In this document: in pieces, positions 43,834-52,991 of the stretch
Position numbering within the stretch: the first letter of the stretch is position 1
Layout of the letters: each line of letters begins with the position of its first letter
Assembly (NCBI GenBank): GCA_051155775.1
Contig: DAXETV010000013.1
Location: forward strand, 1-64,000
Reading direction: 5' to 3'
Length of the DNA: 64,000 bases
From: CAYSCZ01 sp051155775
GTDB taxonomy: Bacteria > Bacteroidota > Bacteroidia > Cytophagales > Cyclobacteriaceae
Translations under genes and position numbers: made by a program
Notes under the pieces: generated by a model
The model's database searches: none
What the model saw: only the letters and a program-made list of their open reading frames with translations
Told to the model about the DNA's origin: nothing

Positions 43834-44658
43834 TTATTGTATCTCTTTTTGAAGTTCATTGACCATACTAAGTATGGCTGAATCAATAGTAATGTCTTTA
43901 AGAAAATTTAATTCACTCATTGCGCCTTTGCTATTCCCCAGTTCATTATAACTTATTGCAAGGGAAAATCTACCTTGTAGATTGGTTGGTTCCAAATCCC
44001 TTACCTTCTCCAATCTTTGAACCGCTTTTTCATACTGCCCTGTCTTCATTGACAATAATCCAAGATTTAACAGGGCTTTTACGTTTTCAGAATCTTCTTC
44101 CACAATTTCCCTCAGCATCATTATCCCTTTCATTGGATTATCTGATGAAACATAAGTCATTGCAAGTATATTCTTAAGTTCATCATCTAACGCATAATCT
44201 TTCTTATATTCGTTAATGTACTTTCTAATGGATTCTCCTAATCCTTTTGCCTGCACTCCTTCCATAATCAAATTAAAACCAAAATAGAGCGCTGTAATTT
44301 TTTTTCTTAGCCCTTCCTCATTTTTTAAGAAATCAGAAATTCTGTTCGAGTATATTTCCCCACTATCAAGTTGGTTAAAAGCAAAATAAAGTCTGGCTAA
44401 AGAATCCGCAAATTTAGCTTTTTTTTCGTTATCAATATCAAGGTTCAGCTGGCTTTTTAGATTGTTTATCCTTTTTCTGGATTCTTTATTCATAGCTAAA
44501 TCATGGACTTCCTGATTTTCACCGGATTGCAGTCCACTTGATTTAGATTCAGATATGTTTTCCTTTTCATTGTCCACAACAGACTTTGGCAATTGATATA
44601 AACCCACAACAACCAGCAAGCATATTGCAATGAGCAATATCTTATGTAATGATTTCAA
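43834..44658 (-). CDS. Membrane-anchored TPR protein
   Basis: A 274-residue protein with one N-terminal membrane anchor (ILLIAICLLVVVGLYQL) and no lipobox. An acidic linker follows, then several TPR units: SLARLYFAFNQLDSGEIYSNRI, ALLNLGLLSMKTGQYEKAVQRLEKV and GRFSLAISYNELGNSKGAMSEL. TPRs should face the periplasm or cytoplasm depending on topology, which the sequence suggests is N-in. It lies between HU (4 bp upstream) and the basic small gene, in the rng transcript. Confidence 0.8.
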   Translation of the reverse strand: MKSLHKILLIAICLLVVVGLYQLPKSVVDNEKENISESKSSGLQSGENQEVHDLAMNKESRKRINNLKSQLNLDIDNEKKAKFADSLARLYFAFNQLDSGEIYSNRISDFLKNEEGLRKKITALYFGFNLIMEGVQAKGLGESIRKYINEYKKDYALDDELKNILAMTYVSSDNPMKGIMMLREIVEEDSENVKALLNLGLLSMKTGQYEKAVQRLEKVRDLEPTNLQGRFSLAISYNELGNSKGAMSELNFLKDITIDSAILSMVNELQKEIQ

Positions 44659-44662
44659 AATC

Positions 44663-44956
44663 CTAGTTCTTTAACTTATCACTATTTTTTATTTTCTCGA
44701 CAAACACTTTCGAGGGTTTGAAACTGGGAACATAATGTTCATCGATAACAATTGCAGTATTCTTTGAGATGTTTCTGGCAATTTTTTTTGCCCTTTTTTT
44801 ATTTACAAAACTTCCAAAACCACGGACATAGATGTTTTCCCCTTCAGACATCGAACTCTTTACGACAGTAAAAAATGCTTCAATTGTAGATTGAACGTCA
44901 GCTTTATCTATTCCTGTTTTTTCTGCGATTTCATTTATAACATCTGCTTTAGTCAC
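44663..44956 (-). CDS. HU/IHF-family DNA-binding protein
   Basis: A 97-residue nucleoid protein of the HU/IHF family. It has the N-terminal helices MTKADVINEIAEKTGIDKADV, the core IYVRGFGSFVNKKRAKKIARN and the DNA-binding arm leading to VPSFKPSKVFVEKIK. The arm carries extra Asn and Ile residues compared with E. coli HU. It acts as a DNA-bending dimer. It is the first gene of the leftward run HU-TPR-small basic protein-rng, and is divergent from mutY with a 106-bp gap. Confidence 0.93.
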   Translation of the reverse strand: MTKADVINEIAEKTGIDKADVQSTIEAFFTVVKSSMSEGENIYVRGFGSFVNKKRAKKIARNISKNTAIVIDEHYVPSFKPSKVFVEKIKNSDKLKN

Positions 44957-45005
44957 AATGGTGTTTTTTAGAGATATATTTACCTGATAATGATACGATT
45001 ACAAA

Positions 45006-45013
45006 CAAATTTA
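45006..45013 (-). promoter_or_regulatory. Possible -7 element for the HU operon
   Basis: Minus strand TAAATTTG matches TAnnTTTG, 49 bp upstream of the HU start, implying a leader of about 40 bases. The -33 region at the right spacing has only a weak match. Confidence 0.4.
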
Positions 45014-45035
45014 TATTTACATCTTTAAATAACCA

Positions 45036-45043
45036 TAATTTTG
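45036..45043 (+). promoter_or_regulatory. Possible -7 element for mutY
   Basis: TAATTTTG matches TAnnTTTG and lies 19 bp before the mutY TTG start, so the leader would be short (about 12 bases). No clear -33 TTG is seen. It is back-to-back with the HU -7 element. Confidence 0.4.
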
Positions 45044-45062
45044 TATAATAATAACAAAATAC

Positions 45063-46142
45063 TTGGATTTATTTAAGAAAAAATTTGCTGAAACAATCAT
45101 ATATTGGTTTGAAAAGCATAAAAGGAAACTCCCTTGGCGAGAAACCAACGATCCTTACAAGATATGGTTATCTGAAGTAATTCTTCAACAGACCAGGGTA
45201 AATCAAGGTCTTCCCTATTACTTAAGGTTTATCAACAACTATCCAACCGTATTTGACCTGGCTAATGCTGAGGAAAAAGATGTTCTAAAACTTTGGCAGG
45301 GATTGGGATATTATTCGCGCGCAAGGAACCTTTTAGAATGTGCAAAAACAATCGTTAAAGATTATAATGGCAGGTTTCCGGTCAAAAGTATAGAATTACA
45401 ACAGTTGAAAGGTGTTGGCGAATACACGGCTGCAGCAATAGCCTCAATTGCTTTTTCAGAAAAAGTACCTGTGATAGATGGAAACGTTTACAGGGTTCTA
45501 TCCAGAATATTTGGTTTAACCCATGACATTGCGTACAGCAAATCAAAGAAATATTTTAGGCAAATTTCACATGATCTGATGGAATCGATAGAGGATCCGG
45601 GAAATTACAACCAGGCTGTTATGGAGTTTGGGGCAACAAAATGTGTCCCCAAAAACCCCAATTGCACAAACTGTATTTTTAATACAAATTGTATTGCTTA
45701 TGAAGAAAATCTACACGCAGTCTTACCAGTGAAAAGTAAGAATAGCATAAAAAAAGGCAGGTATTTTAATTACTTCATTTTTGAGTCGCAGGAAGCGGTG
45801 ATTATCAAGAAAAGGGAAGCAGGTGATATTTGGAATGGGTTATACGATTTTATTTTACTGGAATCAGATCAAGCACTGCCAGAATCAAGTTTAATAGACT
45901 ACATAAAAAAAAACTTATTTATTAAATGTGATGAAAACATTAAATTATTATCAATTTCAGAGATGTATAAACACGTCTTAACGCATCAGTATATCTTTGC
46001 AAGGTTTATCAGGGTGTGGTGTAAATCAATGCAAATAAATGATAGCAATAGTTTAAAAATAGAAAAGGATAAGCTCATAAATTATCCTATGCCAAAACTT
46101 ATTGTAAACTATTTGGACAATGAAAAAATTTATATAAATTGA
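45063..46142 (+). CDS. mutY: Adenine DNA glycosylase
   Basis: A 359-residue repair enzyme that removes adenine mispaired with 8-oxoguanine. Catalytic Glu is in SEVILQQTRV, the helix-hairpin-helix is LKGVGEYTAAAIASIAF, catalytic Asp is in VIDGNVYRVL, and the 4Fe-4S loop CVPKNPNCTNCIFNTNC has Cx6Cx2Cx5C spacing. The C-terminal NUDIX-like domain that reads 8-oxoG is present (residues ~230-350). A TTG start is used; no ATG lies near the conserved N-terminus (LPWRETNDPYKIW). It begins the rightward run with ssb, gldE and gldD. Confidence 0.96.
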   Translation: MDLFKKKFAETIIYWFEKHKRKLPWRETNDPYKIWLSEVILQQTRVNQGLPYYLRFINNYPTVFDLANAEEKDVLKLWQGLGYYSRARNLLECAKTIVKDYNGRFPVKSIELQQLKGVGEYTAAAIASIAFSEKVPVIDGNVYRVLSRIFGLTHDIAYSKSKKYFRQISHDLMESIEDPGNYNQAVMEFGATKCVPKNPNCTNCIFNTNCIAYEENLHAVLPVKSKNSIKKGRYFNYFIFESQEAVIIKKREAGDIWNGLYDFILLESDQALPESSLIDYIKKNLFIKCDENIKLLSISEMYKHVLTHQYIFARFIRVWCKSMQINDSNSLKIEKDKLINYPMPKLIVNYLDNEKIYIN

Positions 46143-46163
46143 ATTAATTAAACTTAAATCACT

Positions 46164-46595
46164 ATGGCTGGAGTTAACAAAGTAATTTTATTAGGTAATC
46201 TGGGCAAAGATCCTGAAATCAGAAATTTCGAAACTGGCAGGTCAGTTACTAACTTCCCATTAGCAACAAGTGAAACCTATAAAAACAGGGATGGGGAAAA
46301 GGTCACTAAAACGGAATGGCATAATGTTGTGTTATGGAGTCCGCTTTCTGAGATAGCAGAGAAATATTTGACCAAAGGAGATCAGGTTTACATTGAGGGG
46401 AAAATTACTACAAGAAGCTATGAAGATAAGGAAGGTACGAAAAAGTATATTACTGAAGTTGTTGGTAGGGAGATGACATTGTTAGGGAAAGCAAAAGGTG
46501 CTGATAGCATATCTGAACAATCCGATGCATATGAAGCAGATGTATCTAAAACCAATGCAGCGGGTGAAACTGAGACCGATGATCTGCCGTTTTGA
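46164..46595 (+). CDS. ssb: Single-stranded DNA-binding protein
   Basis: A 143-residue SSB. The OB fold begins GVNKVILLGNLGKDPEIR, continues TEWHNVVLWSPLSEIAEKYLTKGDQVYIEGKI, and ends with the acidic tip DDLPF, the conserved docking site for partner proteins such as RecG and exonuclease I. The linker is shorter than that of E. coli SSB. It sits 21 bp after mutY and 20 bp before gldE. Confidence 0.97.
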   Translation: MAGVNKVILLGNLGKDPEIRNFETGRSVTNFPLATSETYKNRDGEKVTKTEWHNVVLWSPLSEIAEKYLTKGDQVYIEGKITTRSYEDKEGTKKYITEVVGREMTLLGKAKGADSISEQSDAYEADVSKTNAAGETETDDLPF

Positions 46596-46615
46596 TGGGT
46601 ATAATTAATTAATCT

Positions 46616-47974
46616 TTGGATTCAAATATTGATGACCCCCACCTGGGAATAGCAATACTGCTTTCTTCGTTTGAGATATTGCCATTTTTTATTGTCATAG
46701 CATTCACACTTATTGTTCTGCTTATTTTTTCTGGATTGGTATCAGGATCTGAAGTTGCATTTTTTTCACTCACACATGATCAGTTGAAAAAATGTAAATC
46801 AGAAAATCATAGCTCCAATACCTATATTATCAGCTTGTTGGGCAAACCTCAAAGATTATTGGCTACCATATTGATATTAAATAACTTTATTAATGTAACC
46901 ATCATAACAATATCAACTTATGCCACATGGCAATTGACTGGGACCAAGGATACGGAAGGCCCTGTGCTTGCGGCATTATCATTGTCAATTACAATCCTAA
47001 TTATTCTGTTTGGGGAAATAGTACCTAAGATTTATGCAAACAATAATAATCTTTATTTTGCCCGATTTACTGCCAGAATTCTGATGGTCAGTTCTTATGC
47101 CTTCAAGCCATTATCGTGGATGCTGATGTCAATGACAAAAATGATAGAGAAAAGAATAAAAAGAAAGGGATATGAAGTTTCCATAGAGGAGTTGAATAAA
47201 GCTTTGGAACTAACCACACATGAAGAGGCCAGTGATGAGGAAAAAGAGATTCTAAAGGGGATCGTAAATTTTGGCACCTTATCCGTTAAGCAGGTAATGA
47301 AGTCAAGGATGGATATTACAGCATTTGATTCAGAAATAGATTTTCATGAATTAATGGATCAGGTCAATAAAACGGGCTATTCCAGAATACCAGTTTATAG
47401 AGAGACTATTGATAAAATCGAAGGCATTTTATATGTGAAAGACCTACTTCCTTATTTAAATGAGGATGAAAATTTTAACTGGCAAAAACTTCTGAACACA
47501 GGTTTTTTTATACCTGAAAGTAAAAAAATAGATTCTTTGTTCAAAGATTTTCAGCAAAGAAGGGTTCATATGGCTATTGTTGTAGATGAGTATGGAGGTA
47601 CGTCAGGCCTGGTTACCATGGAGGATATTGTGGAAGAGATCGTGGGTGAAATAAAAGATGAGTTTGATGAAGAGAAGGAAATAGCATATACTAAATTAGA
47701 TAAAAACACCTATGTTTTTGATGGGAGGACCTCTTTAAACGATTTTTGCAAGATCGTAGGCGTAGAAAATTCTGAATTCGATGAAGTAAAAGGTGATAGT
47801 GAATCGTTGGGCGGCTTACTTTTAGAGATAAACCAAAAAATTCCAAACGCCGGGGAAAAAACGAATTATGGCCGGTTTTTGTTTACCACTGTTGCTGTTG
47901 ATAATAAAAGAATAAAACGAGTGAGGGTTTACAAGAAACAAAAAATATCTGAGAATAATTATTTGGCGAGCTGA
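46616..47974 (+). CDS. gldE: Gliding-motility-associated membrane protein GldE (CorC/HlyC-type)
   Basis: A 452-residue CNNM/CorC-type membrane protein. Four hydrophobic segments occupy residues ~20-150 (FIVIAFTLIVLLIFSGLVSG, LATILILNNFINVTIITI, LSLSITILIILFGEIVPKIYA). A CBS pair follows (VMKSRMDITAFD, YSRIPVYRETIDKIEGILYVKDLL, VHMAIVVDEYGGTSGLVTMEDI), then a C-terminal CorC/HlyC domain. In F. johnsoniae GldE works with GldD. Here gldD overlaps its end by one base. The start is a TTG. Confidence 0.9.
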   Translation: MDSNIDDPHLGIAILLSSFEILPFFIVIAFTLIVLLIFSGLVSGSEVAFFSLTHDQLKKCKSENHSSNTYIISLLGKPQRLLATILILNNFINVTIITISTYATWQLTGTKDTEGPVLAALSLSITILIILFGEIVPKIYANNNNLYFARFTARILMVSSYAFKPLSWMLMSMTKMIEKRIKRKGYEVSIEELNKALELTTHEEASDEEKEILKGIVNFGTLSVKQVMKSRMDITAFDSEIDFHELMDQVNKTGYSRIPVYRETIDKIEGILYVKDLLPYLNEDENFNWQKLLNTGFFIPESKKIDSLFKDFQQRRVHMAIVVDEYGGTSGLVTMEDIVEEIVGEIKDEFDEEKEIAYTKLDKNTYVFDGRTSLNDFCKIVGVENSEFDEVKGDSESLGGLLLEINQKIPNAGEKTNYGRFLFTTVAVDNKRIKRVRVYKKQKISENNYLAS

Positions 47975-48546
47975 TGAGGGTTGTTTTCAAACTAATAGTG
48001 TTAATATTTATTATAAGTAGTTGTACAAAAGACTATATGCCTAAACCTAAAGGCTACAACAGGATTGAACTTCCAAAAGCGCAATATCAATCTTTGCCTG
48101 ATTCTTTCCCTTACGCTTTTGAGTATTCCAAGCATGCTAAAATATTGAGGGACTCATCATGGATTTCCGAAAGGTATTGGATAGATATTTTTTATCCTGA
48201 ACTAAATGCAAACATTCAGGTGACATACAAACCCGTTCACAATAAAAAATCACTTGCTGAAGGTTACCTGAGTGACTCTTACCGATTAACTGCCCAGCAT
48301 AACATCAAGGCTTATGCCATCGAGGAAAGTGTGATCAAACTACCAAGTGGTGATCTGGCGACTATTAGTGAACTCGAAGGTGAAGTACCCAGTCAGTTTC
48401 AATTTCATGTTACGGATTCCTCTCAACATTTTTTAAGAGGCGCGCTGTATTTCAAAACAGCAACTAAAAATGATTCCCTGGCTCCTGTGATTGAATACAT
48501 GAAAAAAGATATAATCCATCTATTAAATACATTGGATTGGCATTAA
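47974..48546 (+). CDS. gldD: Gliding-motility lipoprotein GldD
   Basis: A 190-residue lipoprotein needed for gliding in Flavobacterium. The signal peptide ends in the lipobox IISSC, followed by the family hallmark PKPKGYNRIELPKAQYQSL. Later segments include WIDIFYPELNANIQVTYKPV and LRGALYFKTATKNDSLAPVIEYMKKDI. Its ATG overlaps the gldE stop (TGATG), indicating coupled translation. It precedes recG by 4 bp. Confidence 0.93.
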   Translation: MRVVFKLIVLIFIISSCTKDYMPKPKGYNRIELPKAQYQSLPDSFPYAFEYSKHAKILRDSSWISERYWIDIFYPELNANIQVTYKPVHNKKSLAEGYLSDSYRLTAQHNIKAYAIEESVIKLPSGDLATISELEGEVPSQFQFHVTDSSQHFLRGALYFKTATKNDSLAPVIEYMKKDIIHLLNTLDWH

Positions 48547-48550
48547 TTCT

Positions 48551-50644
48551 ATGAGTGATTATATCAATGGGAAAATTGAATATGTCAAAGGCATAGGCCC
48601 TCAAAAAGCGAAACTTTTAAATTCAGAGCTAAACATATTTACCCCTCAGGACCTGATCAATCATTTCCCTTTCAGATACGAGGACAGGACACGCATTTTT
48701 AAGATTGATGAAATTAATTCTGCATTGGATTTTGTACAGGTTGAAGGAACAATTCGATATGTAGAGACAGTTGGAATTGGTCCTAAACAAAGATTAGTAG
48801 CTTATCTTCATGATGAAACCTCTGAAATAGAACTTATCTGGTTCAAAGGCATTAAGTGGATCAAGCCAAAGATTAAATCCGGCGAGAAGTTTATAGCTTT
48901 TGGTAAACCAACCTACTTCAATGGAGGCTATTCCATTGTACATCCTGAGCTGAAAAGGAATAATGATAATAACCATCAAACCAACAAATCCCTTACCCCA
49001 ATTTATCCGGGGACTGAAACGCTAAAAAAAAAACACATTGACAGCAAGTCATTTTCTGAGTGGCAATGGAATGTATTAAAAGATGGAGCAAAGTATTTAA
49101 GAGAAACACTTCCGGGCCAAATCTTACAACAGCACAACCTTATTACTAAAAAAGAGGCGATGATAGCGATTCATTTTCCTAAGGATTATGAAACGTTACA
49201 AAAAGCCAGAACCCGCTTAAAGTTTGAAGAGTTGTTTTTTATTCAATTCTCCCTGCTCGGATTGAGAAAGCAACGCAAGGATGTTTTTAAAGGTATTTTC
49301 ATGAACAGAACGGAGCTGCTAACCAGGTTCTATGAGCAATTTCTTCCTTTTGATCTTACAGATGCCCAGAAGAGAGTGATTAAGGAGATTTACAAAGATT
49401 TAAAGTCAGGGGAGCAGATGAACAGGCTTTTACAGGGAGATGTTGGTAGCGGAAAAACGATCGTGGCCTTTGTATGTATGCTCATTTGCATTGATTCTGG
49501 GTATCAATCAGCATTTATGGCACCTACAGAGATACTGGCTGAGCAACATTATAATGGATTGAAAGAATTTTGCGACAAATTAGGTTTAAAAATCGCGCGC
49601 TTGACCGGTTCTACGAATAGAGCCGATCGGGATAAAATCCATGAAAGTCTTCTGAGTGGATCTTTAAATATTATTGTAGGAACGCATGCGTTGATACAAG
49701 ATCATGTGAATTTTTGCAAACTTGGATTGGTAGTTATTGATGAACAGCATAGGTTTGGTGTGGCACAAAGAGCTAAGCTTTGGAATAAAAAGCAACAATA
49801 TTACCCACACATCCTGGTAATGACAGCAACACCAATTCCAAGAACTTTAGCCATGACATTCTATGGAGATCTGGATGTCTCCGTAATCGACGAGCTACCA
49901 CCTGGTCGAAAGTCTATTCAAACCATCCACATGCATGAAAGCAAAAGATTAAAATTATTCGGGTTTATTAAGGAACAAATAGAGCAAGGTCGTCAGGCTT
50001 ATATTATCTACCCCTTGATAGAAGAATCTGAAAAACTTGACTATAAAAATCTAATAGAAGGCTATGATTCGGTGGCAGAGGCTTTTCCAGACATTCCCAT
50101 AAGCATCATTCATGGGCGGATGAAACCAAAAGATAAAGACTATGAGATGCAACGTTTTTTAAAAGGTGAAACAAAAATCATGGTTTCTACTACAGTTATC
50201 GAGGTTGGAGTGAATGTGCCCAATGCATCTTTAATGATTATCGAAAACGCTGAAAGATTTGGCTTGGCACAATTGCATCAGCTTCGCGGAAGAGTGGGAA
50301 GGGGTTCCTATCAATCCTATTGTGTTTTAATGACAGACTACAAGATGAGTAAAGAATCAAAAGCGCGCATGGAAACAATGACCAGAACCAACAACGGATT
50401 TGAAATAGCGGATGAAGATTTAAAGCTTAGGGGCCCGGGAAACCTGATGGGTACGCAACAAAGTGGATTATTAAACCTGAAGATCGCAGATCTTGCTAAA
50501 GATCATGACATTTTAAAATTAGCCAGGAGGGCAGCTCAGAATATCTATCAGGATGATCCAAAACTGGAATCGAAAGAAAATCAAATATTAAAACGGAACC
50601 TGGGCTACAATAAAGCAATTATAAATTGGAGTGACATCAGCTAA
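48551..50644 (+). CDS. recG: ATP-dependent DNA helicase RecG
   Basis: A 697-residue helicase that remodels stalled forks and recombination junctions. The N-terminal wedge domain (VKGIGPQKAKLLNSE, FPFRYEDRTRI) is followed by SF2 helicase motifs: GDVGSGKTIVA (I), VIDEQHRFGV (II, DEQH), MTATPIPRTLAMT (III), VSTTVIEVGVNVPNAS (V) and HQLRGRVGRG (VI). The C-terminal RecG-specific LRGPGNLMGTQQSGLL block is intact. It lies directly downstream of gldD, and SSB (a known RecG partner) is encoded in the same run. Confidence 0.97.
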   Translation: MSDYINGKIEYVKGIGPQKAKLLNSELNIFTPQDLINHFPFRYEDRTRIFKIDEINSALDFVQVEGTIRYVETVGIGPKQRLVAYLHDETSEIELIWFKGIKWIKPKIKSGEKFIAFGKPTYFNGGYSIVHPELKRNNDNNHQTNKSLTPIYPGTETLKKKHIDSKSFSEWQWNVLKDGAKYLRETLPGQILQQHNLITKKEAMIAIHFPKDYETLQKARTRLKFEELFFIQFSLLGLRKQRKDVFKGIFMNRTELLTRFYEQFLPFDLTDAQKRVIKEIYKDLKSGEQMNRLLQGDVGSGKTIVAFVCMLICIDSGYQSAFMAPTEILAEQHYNGLKEFCDKLGLKIARLTGSTNRADRDKIHESLLSGSLNIIVGTHALIQDHVNFCKLGLVVIDEQHRFGVAQRAKLWNKKQQYYPHILVMTATPIPRTLAMTFYGDLDVSVIDELPPGRKSIQTIHMHESKRLKLFGFIKEQIEQGRQAYIIYPLIEESEKLDYKNLIEGYDSVAEAFPDIPISIIHGRMKPKDKDYEMQRFLKGETKIMVSTTVIEVGVNVPNASLMIIENAERFGLAQLHQLRGRVGRGSYQSYCVLMTDYKMSKESKARMETMTRTNNGFEIADEDLKLRGPGNLMGTQQSGLLNLKIADLAKDHDILKLARRAAQNIYQDDPKLESKENQILKRNLGYNKAIINWSDIS

Positions 50645-50695
50645 TTTTAATTGTGATTATATTGTGCCTAAAGATGATATTGAATAATTCTTATA

Positions 50696-51172
50696 ATGAA
50701 AGAAGAATATATAAATCTGTTAGCTGATCAAATAAAAAAATTAGAAAATGAAAAATTTGATCTTGAAGCATGGAAAAGTTCTACCACATCCATCTTATCA
50801 AAAGTTTATGATAAATATGACCCAAAAGTAAAGCAAATAGAGCGGTTGAAGATTGATTACAGCAGTTGGATGCTTAGGGACTCGTCTTCAACATACAAAC
50901 CTATAGATTCTGCAAAAATGCTTGGTCGCGAAATACTGGAATCCACCATAAATGAGATAAGAATATTTGGTCTTCCTGATCAAAGCAAAAGCATACGCCA
51001 GAATATACTTGACTCATTAAGTGACGAATTGAAAGGTTCCGACTTTAAAAAGTTACAACAGATGGTAGAGGATAAATCAATAACAGAAAAACATGTGCGT
51101 GAGATAGTCAATAAATTAAATAAGAATAGTTTATCCAATTTGGTTACCAAAATATTAGTTGAACTAAGCTAA
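50696..51172 (+). CDS. Helical protein of unknown function
   Basis: A 158-residue soluble, strongly helical, Lys/Glu/Ser-rich protein. It has no signal peptide, membrane segment or known motif. The opening (MKEEYINLLADQIKKLENEK) and closing helices suggest a coiled-coil or oligomerising role. It is separated from recG by 51 bp and from the LiaF-like gene by 29 bp. I do not recognise it. It is retained as real because of good codon use and clean spacing. Confidence 0.6.
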   Translation: MKEEYINLLADQIKKLENEKFDLEAWKSSTTSILSKVYDKYDPKVKQIERLKIDYSSWMLRDSSSTYKPIDSAKMLGREILESTINEIRIFGLPDQSKSIRQNILDSLSDELKGSDFKKLQQMVEDKSITEKHVREIVNKLNKNSLSNLVTKILVELS

Positions 51173-51201
51173 AATAAAAGATTATTTGTTAAATTAATGT
51201 T

Positions 51202-51873
51202 ATGGATAAATATCGCAATAAAGCATTAGTAGGCATAATTCTGGTAGCTATAGGAATTGTACTTTTATTGAATAATTTTGGATTGCTTCCTTTCTTTTTA
51301 CCCCATTATTTATTCACCTGGGAAGTTTTGTTGATTTTGATTGGGCTCATAAGCTTCTTATCAGGAAGGATTACCCAGGCAATAATTTTAATACTTGTAG
51401 GTGTTGTATTCTTATTTACAGATTATCTGGACATTCGCTTCTGGGATCTTTGGCCAATCCTCCTGATAATTATTGGGGCATCTTTCTTTATACGCTATAG
51501 AAAATCCAGTGATGACGATTTCTCAGCAATTAGTCAGGATGAATTGCTGGAAGACACTGCCGTGTTTGGAGGGACAAACAAAACATTTAAAGCAGAAAAT
51601 TTTAGAGGAGGAAAGATCACTGCATTATTTGGCGGTTCAAATGTGGATTTAAGGAATTGTCAACTTGCGGTTGGAGTATCAAAAGTTGATGTATTGGTGG
51701 TTTTTGGCGGTTCAAAATTGTACCTGCCTGATACATGGAATGTCAAAATTAATGCCACACCTATTTTTGGAGGGATTGATGATAAAAGAGATAGTAATGC
51801 AGGGTGGGACGAATCCGGCACTTTAATATTAACCGGCTTAGTGTTGTTCGGAGGAATAGAAATCCTTTCATGA
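51202..51873 (+). CDS. LiaF/DUF5668-type membrane protein
   Basis: A 223-residue protein with four hydrophobic helices in the first 110 residues (LVGIILVAIGIVLLLNNFGLL, FTWEVLLILIGLISFLSG, AIILILVGVVFLFTD, LWPILLIIIGASFFI). The C-terminal half has repeated FGG turns (VFGGTNK, LFGGSNVDL, VFGGSKLYL, IFGGIDDK, LFGGIEI) that build a short beta-helix as in LiaF and related cell-envelope stress proteins. In Firmicutes LiaF restrains a two-component system; no such system is adjacent here, so envelope-stress sensing is only a possible role. Confidence 0.82.
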   Translation: MDKYRNKALVGIILVAIGIVLLLNNFGLLPFFLPHYLFTWEVLLILIGLISFLSGRITQAIILILVGVVFLFTDYLDIRFWDLWPILLIIIGASFFIRYRKSSDDDFSAISQDELLEDTAVFGGTNKTFKAENFRGGKITALFGGSNVDLRNCQLAVGVSKVDVLVVFGGSKLYLPDTWNVKINATPIFGGIDDKRDSNAGWDESGTLILTGLVLFGGIEILS

Positions 51874-52046
51874 CCTCGATCTTGATATCATCCCACTAAT
51901 AATTAATCCTCAAATAACAGCCAGATATTTTTTGATCAGTCACAATAAACACAAGTAGTTTATTCTCAATTAATTAATACTTCATGTACAATTAACACCT
52001 AGGCAATTATTTATTATTTTTTTTGTGGTTGAATCAAACTTGTTTT

Positions 52047-52973
52047 ATGATGAGCGTTAATCAGCAGCTAGTACTTAAAGTTTTAATAGTTATTGCAGTA
52101 TTGTTCTTTTATTCCTGTTCGGGGAAAAAAGAAAAAGAACCGGCAGCAGATGCTCGGGTGCTAAAGATTGATGGGTCCAGTACAGTATATCCAATCACAG
52201 CAGGAATTATCGAAAGGTACAAACAAGAATTTGATAATCTTAAGTTTGACATTGCGGTATCAGGAACTGGTGGAGGGTTTAAGAAATTCGTCCAGAAAGA
52301 GACAGACATAAACAATGCTTCCAGGTCTATAAAAGGCGGGGAAGAAGAGCTCTGTGAAAATAATGGAATTGCATACACTGAATATGAGATAGCTTATGAT
52401 GGTATAGCCATTGTTATGAATCAGGAGAACGACTGGGTTGACAACCTTACGGTTGAAGAATTAAACAGGATTTGGGTTACCGATGGAGTAACAAATTGGT
52501 CTGATATCAAACCAGGATGGCCAGAAGAACCTATTAAACTTTACGGTCCCGGTGATGAATCCGGTACTCACGATTATTTTATGAGTGCAATTATACCAGA
52601 TACTTTATCCATGCGGGATGATTATGTTAAAAGTGAAAACGATAATTTATTAGTTACTGGCATTTCAAATAATAAGCACTCACTTGGGTTTTTTGGGCTG
52701 GCTTATTTTGAAAAAAACAAAGACGACCTAAAACTTGTACCTATTGATAATGGTGATGGCCCTGTATTACCAACACCCGAAACAGTTGGTTCTGGAAAGT
52801 ATAAACCATTAGCAAGGCCGCTATTTATTTATGTGAATGATGATTTTGGAAATAGTGAAGACGGAAAAACCTTTATTAACTTCTATTTTCAAAATGTAGG
52901 TGAAATAGCAAATCAAGTGGGTTATGTGTCATTACCACCTAATAATTATCAAAGTTACATGTCGTCCTTATAA
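52047..52973 (+). CDS. PstS-like phosphate-binding lipoprotein
   Basis: A 308-residue substrate-binding protein of the PstS family. Starting at ATG 52047, the signal peptide ends in the lipobox FFYSC. Phosphate-site motifs are intact: DGSSTVYPIT near residue 43, SGTGGGFKKF near residue 70, NASRSI, and GPGDESGTHDYF. Most PstS proteins feed the PstCAB importer, but no transporter gene is here. Instead the gene is followed 19 bp later by a membrane kinase. The likely role is ligand sensing for that kinase, though transport by a remote PstCAB cannot be excluded. A TTG eight codons upstream is a less likely start. Confidence 0.88.
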   Translation: MMSVNQQLVLKVLIVIAVLFFYSCSGKKEKEPAADARVLKIDGSSTVYPITAGIIERYKQEFDNLKFDIAVSGTGGGFKKFVQKETDINNASRSIKGGEEELCENNGIAYTEYEIAYDGIAIVMNQENDWVDNLTVEELNRIWVTDGVTNWSDIKPGWPEEPIKLYGPGDESGTHDYFMSAIIPDTLSMRDDYVKSENDNLLVTGISNNKHSLGFFGLAYFEKNKDDLKLVPIDNGDGPVLPTPETVGSGKYKPLARPLFIYVNDDFGNSEDGKTFINFYFQNVGEIANQVGYVSLPPNNYQSYMSSL

Positions 52974-52991
52974 TATTCTCATAACACGAGT

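Noticed and set aside
51874..52046. A regulatory site upstream of the PstS-like gene (for example a Pho box or promoter)
   Set aside because: No TAnnTTTG element or direct repeat of Pho-box type could be recognised in this AT-rich gap.
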